DNA from: an uncultured Nitrospirota bacterium
GTDB lineage: Bacteria > Nitrospinota > Nitrospinia > SZUA-224
Direction of reading: 5' to 3'
NCBI GenBank assembly: GCA_913009285.1
Contig: CAJVYE010000096.1
Location: 1 to 5,355, forward strand
DNA: 5,355 nucleotides
Shown: positions 1 to 5,355 of the stretch, piece after piece
How the letters are laid out: every line of letters starts with the position of its first letter
Numbering within the stretch: the stretch's first letter is position 1
Notes under the pieces: generated by a model
The model's database searches: none
The model's input: the letters and a program-made list of their open reading frames with translations, nothing else
Told to the model about the DNA's origin: nothing
Position numbers and translations under genes: made by a program

Positions 1-521
1 ACCCTCCCGGCTTTTGGCAGAATATATTCAATCTCTCCTGTCTGAGGGTTCAAATTAGGCCTTCTTAGGTCAAGCTTTAATCCCCCGGTCTCTTGAGGAT
101 CGAAATTATATATATTCCCTTGTTCATCTTTAGCGTTTATAACATAGATATAGGCGTCATCCGGGATGATTGTTCCTTTCTGGTCTTTTCCATCCCAAAT
201 CAGGGTATTGTATCCAGTCTCTTCCATATTACCGCTTGAGATAACCCTTATCAGCCGATCCATAGAATCATAGATCCCAATTACGACCTTTGCCCTTCTG
301 GATAGCCTATATTTTATCTGGATCTTTTCACCCTTTGAGGGATTAAAGGTCTTTTGGCTCAGAGAAACATTGGAAATCTTAAGATAAGGAGAAATCTTCT
401 GTTCCTTTACTACTGAAGGATCTTTTGCAAAACAGATTAAAGAGGTTTGCAACAAAATACTCAACCCTATAAATATTATTAAGGTGATCTTTTTTCTTAT
501 GATGGATAGTTTATATATCAA
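1..521 (-). CDS. Exported FlgD-like Ig domain protein, TTG start (3' end missing)
   Basis: This gene starts with TTG at 521-519 and runs off base 1 after 173 codons. Residues 2-32 (IYKLSIIRKK, then a hydrophobic run ITLIIFIGLSILL, ending CFA) form a signal peptide probably cut before KDPSV. Residues 46-152 are a FlgD-like Ig domain: FNPSKGEKIQIKYRLS at 59-74, VVIGIYDSMDRLIRVI at 79-94, the IWDGKDQKG turn at 108-116, and AYIYVINAKDEQGN at 123-136. A second domain begins with PNLNPQTGEIEYILPKAGR at 155-173. The order closely parallels residues 801-935 of the giant protein at 2031-5355, including the WDG turn and the YD(P) segment between domains, so the two are domain-level paralogues. The start overlaps the preceding stop as TTGA, suggesting co-translation. 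The function is unknown; a secreted or surface structural protein is likely. Confidence 0.85.
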   Translation of the reverse strand, partial: MIYKLSIIRKKITLIIFIGLSILLQTSLICFAKDPSVVKEQKISPYLKISNVSLSQKTFNPSKGEKIQIKYRLSRRAKVVIGIYDSMDRLIRVISSGNMEETGYNTLIWDGKDQKGTIIPDDAYIYVINAKDEQGNIYNFDPQETGGLKLDLRRPNLNPQTGEIEYILPKAGR

Positions 522-616
522 TGTTCAACCTCTATCCTTTTAATATCTATTCCCACATTTGCCTCCTGGTCTACTACCTTTAAACTCAGGGTATGCTCAC
601 CTCTTGAAAGCCCCCT
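518..616 (-). pseudogene. In-frame continuation of the small exported gene beyond its TAA
   Basis: After the TAA at 619-617 the same frame stays open for 32 codons, RGLSRGEHTL then SLKVVDQEANVGIDIK and RIEVEH, ending at TGA 520-518. GLSRGEHTLSLKVVDQEANVG strongly resembles the closing strands of an Ig/FN3-like domain (the GLxxGxHTLxVxAxDxxGN pattern), which is just what the truncated upstream product lacks. It has no obvious start codon or ribosome site of its own, so it is best read as the severed 3' end of the same gene. Its stop overlaps the TTG start of the next gene by 4 bases, as expected for an operon neighbour. Cause: a nonsense substitution, or errors in the nearby AAAAA and GGGGG runs (632-628 and 615-611). 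Confidence 0.7.
529..533 (-). promoter_or_regulatory. Ribosome binding site for the TTG start at 521
   Basis: AGAGG on the minus strand lies 7 bases before TTG 521-519. It sits inside the last codons of the preceding frame, as is usual for translationally coupled genes. An in-frame TGA at 527-525 rules out any start further upstream, so TTG is the first usable codon. Confidence 0.7.
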
Positions 617-1000
617 TTAATCCCTTTTTAGGATAAATGGCAAGAATACCTGTTGAAATATCTCTATAGGGATTCCATCCAAAAAATAGATGACAGTATA
701 GGGTGTGTCTTCATCAGCGGTATCTGATCTTTTTATTTGAAAACTATTAATACCCTTTAGTGTAAGCGGTTTGTCATTAATCTTATCAGCTCCTATAAGT
801 TCTACATCTATTTTAAAATCCTGCGGTTGCTCACTCAGGTTGGTCTCTAAAATGATATCCAGAAACCTTTCATCTTTCTGAAAAGATCTGTTGCCGCGAA
901 CCTCTCTTTCAATAAATTTATCAATTCTCTCTGCCTGAATTGTTGTGACAATGAACAAAATAATGATCGTAATTATTGTGCATGTAAATGTTAATTTCAT
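617..1000 (-). CDS. Small exported protein, probably Ig-like, apparently truncated by an in-frame TAA
   Basis: I do not recognise the family. From the ATG at 1000 the product is 127 residues. MKLTFTCTIITIIILFIVTTIQA is a good signal peptide, probably cut after TIQA before ERIDKF. The rest alternates short hydrophobic strands with polar turns (FKIDVELIG, NSFQIKRS, YTVIYFLDGIPI), which fits an Ig-like or beta-sandwich domain. The frame stops at TAA 619-617 after FILKRD. The same frame then continues for 32 codons that look coding (see 518-616), so the intact protein was probably about 160 residues. It lies 80 bp after the lipoprotein and directly before the FlgD-Ig gene. An exported accessory to the neighbouring surface proteins is possible by context only. 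A real short protein ending at 617 remains possible. Confidence 0.75.
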   Translation of the reverse strand: MKLTFTCTIITIIILFIVTTIQAERIDKFIEREVRGNRSFQKDERFLDIILETNLSEQPQDFKIDVELIGADKINDKPLTLKGINSFQIKRSDTADEDTPYTVIYFLDGIPIEIFQQVFLPFILKRD

Positions 1001-1007
1001 TTTATCT

Positions 1008-1013
1008 TCCTCT
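1008..1013 (-). promoter_or_regulatory. Ribosome binding site deciding the start at 1000
   Basis: AGAGGA on the minus strand lies 7 bases before the ATG at 1000-998. This supports that start over the in-frame GTG at 1036-1034, which sits on the edge of the tandem repeat and would add 12 residues before the signal peptide. Confidence 0.7.
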
Positions 1014-1034
1014 GAAAATAGCCCATAATAATTC

Positions 1035-1061
1035 ACCGCAGAGCCCGCTGAGATCGCAGAG
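1035..1061. repeat. Intergenic 9-bp CGCAGAG tandem repeat (three units)
   Basis: Three adjoining 9-bp units read on the plus strand as ACCGCAGAG (1035-1043), CCCGCTGAG (1044-1052) and ATCGCAGAG (1053-1061). On the minus strand this is the CTCTGCG..CTCTGCGGTGAA type of intergenic repeat, which I recall as frequent in environmental bacterial genomes (not checked). It fills most of the 80-bp gap between the lipoprotein and the small exported protein. It shares the CGCAGA core with the array at 1970-1999. I see no promoter I would defend in the rest of the gap. Confidence 0.8.
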
Positions 1062-1080
1062 AAAATTTAAAAGTAAGCTA

Positions 1081-1941
1081 CTATTTAAATGCAGGGTCCC
1101 TGCACTCAGTTTCTCCCTTGGTCAATGGTTTTAGGTTGTCTCCGGTTGAGCCTATTAACCATATGTGTAAATTCCCTTCCCTGTTGGACACAAAGGCGAT
1201 TCTACTGCCATCAGATGACCAGGCAGGGCTGGTATCAAGCCCTTTAAATTTTGTTACCTGCCTTAGATTTTTCCCATGGTTGTCCATTATCCAGATGTCA
1301 TAGTTACCTGATATATTGGATACAAAGGCGATCTTTTCCCCATTTGGTGACCAGGCAGGTAATATATTATAGTAGCCTTTGTCGGTTAAAGGTTGAGAAG
1401 ACATGTCCTTTAAATCCATCAACAAAATATGATGTCTTTCTGCTTCATTTTTTGAGACAAAGAGTATCTTCTTACCATCAGGAGACCAGGTAGACTGGTA
1501 TTGAAGTCCTGGATTATGGGTTAACATTGTCGGGTTATCTCCTTTTAAGTCTGATATCCATATATCACTGTCATCTTTGATGTCAGTACGATACCTGGTA
1601 AAGGTCAATCTTTTATTGTCCGGAGACCACCTTGGATTAATCATATTTTCAAATCTTGTTAAGATTCTTTGTTCATTGCTTCCATTTTGATTGATAACAA
1701 AAATATTACCGTTATTTGTTCGGTAAATCAATCTCTTTCCATCTGATGACCAGTCAGGATGTCTCTTATCTGCCTGGGTCTTTGTTAATTGGTAATCTGT
1801 TATCCCCTCAATATCCCTAATCCATATCTGCCAGTAGCCATCTGTGAGACGGGAGTAGGCAATTATATCTTTTTTTGTCGGCACTATTGCACATCCTGTA
1901 AATGATAAGAATAATAGCGCAATGATAAATACCTTTTTCAT
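1081..1941 (-). CDS. TolB-like PD40 beta-propeller lipoprotein
   Basis: This predicted 286-residue exported lipoprotein consists almost wholly of a six-bladed WD40-like (PD40/TolB C-terminal) propeller. I chose the ATG at 1941-1939. From there the protein opens with MKKVFIIALLFLSFTGC, a lipoprotein signal peptide with lipobox FTGC and acylated Cys17. The longer frame from 2007 only adds residues encoded by the intergenic repeat. A weak AGAG Shine-Dalgarno lies at 1950-1947. Blade motifs (WSxDG or close variants) carry Trp64, Trp105, Trp152, Trp197 and Trp241. The C-terminal DPAFK puts Phe285 in the sixth Trp position and would pair with the N-terminal DIIAYSR strand to close the ring. TolB itself is about 430 residues with an N-terminal domain before the propeller; that domain is absent here, so this is not TolB. 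Propellers of this type bind proteins or ligands. The partner is unknown, though the neighbouring exported Ig proteins are candidates by context. Confidence 0.9.
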   Translation of the reverse strand: MKKVFIIALLFLSFTGCAIVPTKKDIIAYSRLTDGYWQIWIRDIEGITDYQLTKTQADKRHPDWSSDGKRLIYRTNNGNIFVINQNGSNEQRILTRFENMINPRWSPDNKRLTFTRYRTDIKDDSDIWISDLKGDNPTMLTHNPGLQYQSTWSPDGKKILFVSKNEAERHHILLMDLKDMSSQPLTDKGYYNILPAWSPNGEKIAFVSNISGNYDIWIMDNHGKNLRQVTKFKGLDTSPAWSSDGSRIAFVSNREGNLHIWLIGSTGDNLKPLTKGETECRDPAFK

Positions 1942-1966
1942 CTTTACTCTGAAAATCCTTTTAATA

Positions 1967-2022
1967 GGACGCAGATTAACGCTGATATTCGCAGATATTA
2001 TTTTCATTGTTAATCTGCGTCC
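1967..2022. repeat. Intergenic inverted repeat with 10-bp tandem CGCAGA units
   Basis: A perfect 14-bp inverted repeat (GGACGCAGATTAAC at 1967-1980 and its complement at 2009-2022) encloses a 28-base loop. The left arm runs into three tandem 10-bp units: CGCAGATTAA (1970-1979), CGCTGATATT (1980-1989) and CGCAGATATT (1990-1999). It begins 8 bases after the stop codon of the giant gene and ends 25 bases before the lipoprotein start. A transcript could fold into a hairpin here, but no T-run follows on the minus strand, so a classical intrinsic terminator is not supported. From memory, ATCTGCG-type intergenic repeats of this kind occur in many environmental genomes; I could not check this. Confidence 0.85.
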
Positions 2023-2030
2023 AAATCTAA

Positions 2031-5000
2031 TTATTTATAAACCGCAATACTCCCCCTCCTGATCATGGCAGTTTTCCCACTGCTATCAACTACAGTGACT
2101 TCTACTGAATAATCACCCTCTGTGGATATTATCCTTCCCTCATTATCTGTACCATCCCATTCTATTGTGTAGGATCCTGCTGTCTTTGATTCTGCTTTTA
2201 TCAGTTCTCGGAAATCACTGCCATTAGGATCGATTATATTCACAGCTACTATTGCATCACCTGATATGGTATAGTTTATGGTGCTTATCTCATTATAAGA
2301 TGGAATTATCAGATAGGCCTCTGCAGATAGCTCTGTAATCTTCAAGGTCTTATTCGAGGTGATGATAACATTTACTGGCAAGAGATCAGCCATATATCTA
2401 ATATGATATCCTGCCGCCTCAACAATGTTTCCATTGTCATTCTGTCCATCCCAGAGCTCTATATTATCGGTTACATCCCTAGGTTCATCATTTATTAGGA
2501 TTCGTTTAGGACTAGTTTTACCAGCTTTTCCGATCTTAAGGGTTACCCTGGCTGGGGCAACTAAATCATAGGAGATTTCCGCAACCTCCCCTTTATAAGG
2601 GTCAAAAGTTGCACTGACTACACCACTATTATCTTCTATATACACCGGGCCAGTGACATATTCTGGATCGTAAATCCCTTCCCTCTTATCTACATCAACT
2701 GCCTCAATAGTGTATGTGTATGCTTCGTAGGGTAATACAGCCCCTGAATCATTCTTTCCATCCCAGTTAACTATATTGCTGCCTACAGATTGGAAGGTCT
2801 CGTCGATTAAGGTACTAACAAGAGTATCATCCTTATCGTATATCTCAATAGTCACATAAGAATCCCTATCCAGGGTGTAAGAGATTCCACTGGTTTCACC
2901 ATTATCAGGATTGATACTGGTTTGAGTTACAGAGACATCAGTGATCTCGATGTTGTCCAGGGTTATAAAAACTGAATCTGTAGAGATATTTCCAGCCTTG
3001 TCTGTAACAGTTAATTTTATGGTATAATCTCCGTTAGCTATATCTACGGTATTTAATGTGGCCAGGAGGTCATTTTTTATGTTGGTTATGTTGCCGGATG
3101 ATTTTTTGATTTCAATCCATGATGTGGGTGTTTCGCCCTCACCATAGGAAACTTCATAGGATAATATAACATCATCTGATGAAATAATATCATCAGAGGC
3201 AGTGCCAATAATCTCAAGGTCAATCTCTCCGGTAGTTTCGCCTGTGCCTGGATTATCAATTTTAGCTATGGGATATGTCAAATCCACTTTCACTGTCCCT
3301 GTAACAGGTGTTGATATTGCGCCACTGGATGGCTCTATTGATTCTATCTCATAGGTATAGACGCCATCCGATACTATTGATAAAGAGGAATTTGTGCCGT
3401 CCCAAACCTGAGAAATGCTGTTGCCTGTGCCAGTGTATGTCTTTATTAGTGTGTCTGATGTGTTCTTTATGTTTATTGTCCAGTCAACCCATTGGGTAAT
3501 ATCCGCAGATATTGTTGTTATATCTTTTTCGCCATCTTGATTAGGAGAAAACGGGTCTGTATCAACTGAGACATTGTATATGTTGAGCAGATAGACTGTT
3601 ACCCTGTCTTCTGCTGTATTTGTATTATCGTCTGTATCTGTTACTATTAGCTTGATGGTAACAAATTTTTCAGATCCAAGGTCGGGTACTCTCCAGGTTG
3701 CTAACACATTACTGTCGTCTACTTGTGTGTTAGAGGTAATTTCTATCCAGCTTGCGGGCGAGGCGCCTGAACCGTAATATAGCTCGTATGATGCAAAGTT
3801 TGTATCATCTGTTGCTGTTGCTGTGCCTTTTATGTCTATTGTACCACCTATAATCTGGAATGGTATTGGATATGTTATATTGGCTATGGGCAGATCGCTG
3901 TTTAACGTAAGATAGCCCACAGCAGGGGATAGCTCTTCTGTTGCTGCATTTGTTGCTGATATTATGTATTTGTATGTACCGTTTTGTAGTGGCACACTAT
4001 CATTGTCATCTCCAGACCAGTCAGTATTTATTGTATTACCTGTACCATTTATTGTCTTTACTGTTGTATCTGTTGTATCGAATATTGTAATGGTCCACTT
4101 GGCATCCTCTGAGATATCTATAAAAAATGTTGCCCATCCACCATTCTGGGTGAAGAGCTTGGGCGATATGGCTGCACTGGTAAAGGCAAATGGAAAGGTA
4201 AATTTATCACCAAGCCAGGGCTCATAAAGTATGGAATCGTTTATTGCGTCCCCAATGCCATTAGGATTGCTCGGATGGGTAGAACCGCTAGGACCGCTTG
4301 CATCTCCCCACCAGTTTAGCCTGGCATCTATGATTTTTGATGGGGATGCATTGTAAATACCATATGATGTATTTCCATAGATATCGTCATTATTAATCGA
4401 GGAGTTACGGTTATACAGGTATATCCCGTATTGACTACTATATCTTATTTCACTGTTTGTTATGGTAAGTGTGGCAGAGGATAGGTATATATTTGAGCTA
4501 TAAGCATAACCTCCATACTCCACTATGACATAATCAAGGACTGAGATAGGCTCTGTAGCTGCGTTAGGGTAGAAATATATCCCACCCCAATATCCAGGGG
4601 TATGAGTATCCTGATTAGAGGTAAATAGTATACTATTGTCTGCAGTGCCTCTTGCATCAAGAATACCTGGTATGCTACCACTACCAATATATAAAAATTT
4701 ATTCTGATAAAACCTCACCTCCACACCTTCCTTTATGGTAAGCGTGACCAGGTTATCAGTGCTTCCATAGACCGTTATATCTCCACGGATCTTGTAGATC
4801 CCTATACCCTTATCCTTACTCCATATGGCATTCTCGGATATACGCCCGCCATTTACCTCTATATAGCTAGTACTATCTGTACCATTAAAGGTGTTATTAT
4901 TATTATTCAGTATGTCATCCACTATGTTTGCACCAACACGAAGGGGGTAATCATTATACTTGTAAAAGGTGTTATCTGTTATTTCATGTGTTCCACCCGG

Positions 5001-5355
5001 GTTTTTAAAATACATGCCTTTGTATAAGATGTTATCAGTAATAGTGACTGTGTTAGTATTTACAAAATAAAGATCATAGTCACCGTTAAAGGTATAGTCT
5101 TTACCATCAAAATAATAAAAGTCATTGTCCTGTATAGTCGCAGATGAGTTATTCGAGTAAATACCATAACTGACATTTCCATATATCTTACTATTATTGA
5201 TCGTTAATTTACTGTTATTTACGTTAGTGTTATACAGGTATATCCCGTATTGACTACTATATCTTATTTCACTGTTTGTTATGGTAAGTGTGGCAGAGGA
5301 TAGGTATATATTTGAGCTATAAGCATAACCTCCATACTCCACTATGACATAATCA
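2031..5355 (-). CDS. Giant secreted beta-helix / FlgD-Ig repeat protein (5' end missing)
   Basis: The open frame runs off base 5355, so the N-terminus and any signal peptide are missing. A GTG at 5342-5340 is an internal valine, because the same residues (DYVIVEYGG) recur inside the protein. The visible 1107 residues end at TAA 2033-2031. Residues 1-385 are a right-handed parallel beta-helix (NosD/pectate-lyase-like) rich in Asn, Tyr, Ser and Ile, with NGTYGIY-like rungs. An LTIKEGVEVRF / GTADNSILFTSN / PGYWGGIYF stretch lies at about 200-265, and the NWWGDASGPS...NPNGIGD...PWL signature ends the helix at about 347-381. Then come seven Ig-like domains: FlgD-like at about 395-490, 591-695, 801-905, 906-1000 and 1001-1107, marked by WDG or WSG turns, and two of another Ig type at about 491-590 and 696-800, marked by SWIEI. 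SPNQDGEKD, common in surface-protein Ig domains, is at about 603. No catalytic residues are recognisable. A surface or extracellular adhesin or scaffold is the likely role, by inference. No separate C-terminal sorting domain is evident; the protein ends in a FlgD-like domain (SIAVYK). Confidence 0.9.
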   Translation of the reverse strand, partial: DYVIVEYGGYAYSSNIYLSSATLTITNSEIRYSSQYGIYLYNTNVNNSKLTINNSKIYGNVSYGIYSNNSSATIQDNDFYYFDGKDYTFNGDYDLYFVNTNTVTITDNILYKGMYFKNPGGTHEITDNTFYKYNDYPLRVGANIVDDILNNNNNTFNGTDSTSYIEVNGGRISENAIWSKDKGIGIYKIRGDITVYGSTDNLVTLTIKEGVEVRFYQNKFLYIGSGSIPGILDARGTADNSILFTSNQDTHTPGYWGGIYFYPNAATEPISVLDYVIVEYGGYAYSSNIYLSSATLTITNSEIRYSSQYGIYLYNRNSSINNDDIYGNTSYGIYNASPSKIIDARLNWWGDASGPSGSTHPSNPNGIGDAINDSILYEPWLGDKFTFPFAFTSAAISPKLFTQNGGWATFFIDISEDAKWTITIFDTTDTTVKTINGTGNTINTDWSGDDNDSVPLQNGTYKYIISATNAATEELSPAVGYLTLNSDLPIANITYPIPFQIIGGTIDIKGTATATDDTNFASYELYYGSGASPASWIEITSNTQVDDSNVLATWRVPDLGSEKFVTIKLIVTDTDDNTNTAEDRVTVYLLNIYNVSVDTDPFSPNQDGEKDITTISADITQWVDWTINIKNTSDTLIKTYTGTGNSISQVWDGTNSSLSIVSDGVYTYEIESIEPSSGAISTPVTGTVKVDLTYPIAKIDNPGTGETTGEIDLEIIGTASDDIISSDDVILSYEVSYGEGETPTSWIEIKKSSGNITNIKNDLLATLNTVDIANGDYTIKLTVTDKAGNISTDSVFITLDNIEITDVSVTQTSINPDNGETSGISYTLDRDSYVTIEIYDKDDTLVSTLIDETFQSVGSNIVNWDGKNDSGAVLPYEAYTYTIEAVDVDKREGIYDPEYVTGPVYIEDNSGVVSATFDPYKGEVAEISYDLVAPARVTLKIGKAGKTSPKRILINDEPRDVTDNIELWDGQNDNGNIVEAAGYHIRYMADLLPVNVIITSNKTLKITELSAEAYLIIPSYNEISTINYTISGDAIVAVNIIDPNGSDFRELIKAESKTAGSYTIEWDGTDNEGRIISTEGDYSVEVTVVDSSGKTAMIRRGSIAVYK
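4410..4536 (-). repeat. 127-bp perfect direct repeat, downstream copy
   Basis: This is the second copy of the in-frame repeat at 5229-5355, in the second beta-helix module (residues 274-315 of the visible protein). Downstream in the protein the two copies part. This copy soon reaches the NWWG...PWL end of the helix. The other enters a longer run of beta-helix rungs before the next module starts. Confidence 0.95.
5229..5355 (-). repeat. 127-bp perfect direct repeat, upstream copy (cut by window edge)
   Basis: Bases 5229-5355 are identical to 4410-4536, an offset of 819 bp or exactly 273 codons, so the repeat is in frame. It encodes the beta-helix stretch from DYVIVEYGG to GIYLYN. The left boundary is sharp: the sequences diverge below 5229 and 4410. 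The right end is not seen because the window stops, so the true repeat may be longer. Identity at synonymous positions points to a recent duplication or gene conversion. Confidence 0.95.

Noticed and set aside
1001..1036. GTG start at 1036 for the small exported protein
   Set aside because: It lies on the edge of the 9-bp repeat and precedes a good ribosome site and signal peptide at 1000.
1118..1493. Plus-strand open frames at 1118-1303 and 1251-1493
   Set aside because: They lie antisense to the well-supported propeller gene and their translations show no domain or signal; they are shadows.
1035..1999. CRISPR array
   Set aside because: Units of 9-10 bp directly abut without spacers, and no cas gene is present.
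1942..2007. N-terminal extension of the propeller protein from an ATG at 2007
   Set aside because: The extra 22 residues are encoded by the intergenic repeat and would bury a good lipoprotein signal peptide; the start at 1941 fits better.
1967..2022. Intrinsic terminator for the giant gene
   Set aside because: The stem is perfect, but the loop is 28 bases and no T-run follows on the minus strand; it is recorded as a repeat only.
2031..2350. Type IX secretion C-terminal sorting domain on the giant protein
   Set aside because: The last domain is one more FlgD-like Ig repeat in a series; FlgD-like and sorting domains resemble each other, so a distinct sorting signal cannot be claimed.
3308..4227. 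Plus-strand open frames at 3308-3499 and 3964-4227
   Set aside because: They lie antisense to the Ig domains of the giant gene and have Cys/Leu/Ser-rich translations typical of shadow frames.
4894..4907. Short TTA/ATT triplet run as a phase-variation tract
   Set aside because: It has only about four triplet units encoding Asn and stays in frame, so length changes would not switch the gene on or off.

Overview
All genes in this 5.36 kb window lie on the minus strand, so transcription runs from base 5355 towards base 1. The DNA is AT-rich. The proteins are almost all export-directed beta-structure proteins: a parallel beta-helix, FlgD-type Ig-like domains and a PD40 beta-propeller lipoprotein. 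Together with short CGCAGA-type intergenic repeats, this suggests an uncultivated Gram-negative-type bacterium of the kind recovered in environmental metagenomes. No single phylum can be assigned from the sequence, and there is no rRNA, tRNA or recognisable housekeeping marker. Both window edges cut genes.

Layout in transcription order. (1) 5355-2031 is the C-terminal 1107 residues of a very large secreted or surface protein. It has a right-handed parallel beta-helix with NosD-like repeats, then seven Ig-like domains, mostly FlgD-like. Two beta-helix modules repeat with a 273-codon period and share a perfect 127-bp DNA repeat that runs into the window edge. (2) 2030-1942 is an 89-bp gap holding three 10-bp CGCAGA-type tandem units inside a perfect 14-bp inverted repeat. 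(3) 1941-1081 encodes a 286-residue lipoprotein that is a bare six-bladed TolB/PD40-type beta-propeller. (4) 1080-1001 is an 80-bp gap with three 9-bp CGCAGAG-type tandem units. (5) 1000-617 encodes a small exported protein, probably Ig-like. Its in-frame TAA is followed by 32 further codons in the same frame that look clearly coding (616-521), so the gene appears interrupted by a nonsense codon, or by a sequencing error. (6) 521-1 is the first 173 codons of another exported FlgD-Ig protein. It starts with TTG and overlaps the end of the interrupted gene by 4 bases (TTGA).

Taken together, this looks like a co-oriented cluster of exported, cell-surface or periplasmic beta-rich proteins. The last gene and the giant protein share the same FlgD-Ig domain type. 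No enzyme active site is visible, so the biological role (adhesion, surface layer or extracellular scaffold) is inference. I do not see a convincing new defence or mobile system. The points most worth a second look are the interrupted gene, the two related intergenic repeat arrays, and the perfect intragenic repeat at the window edge.
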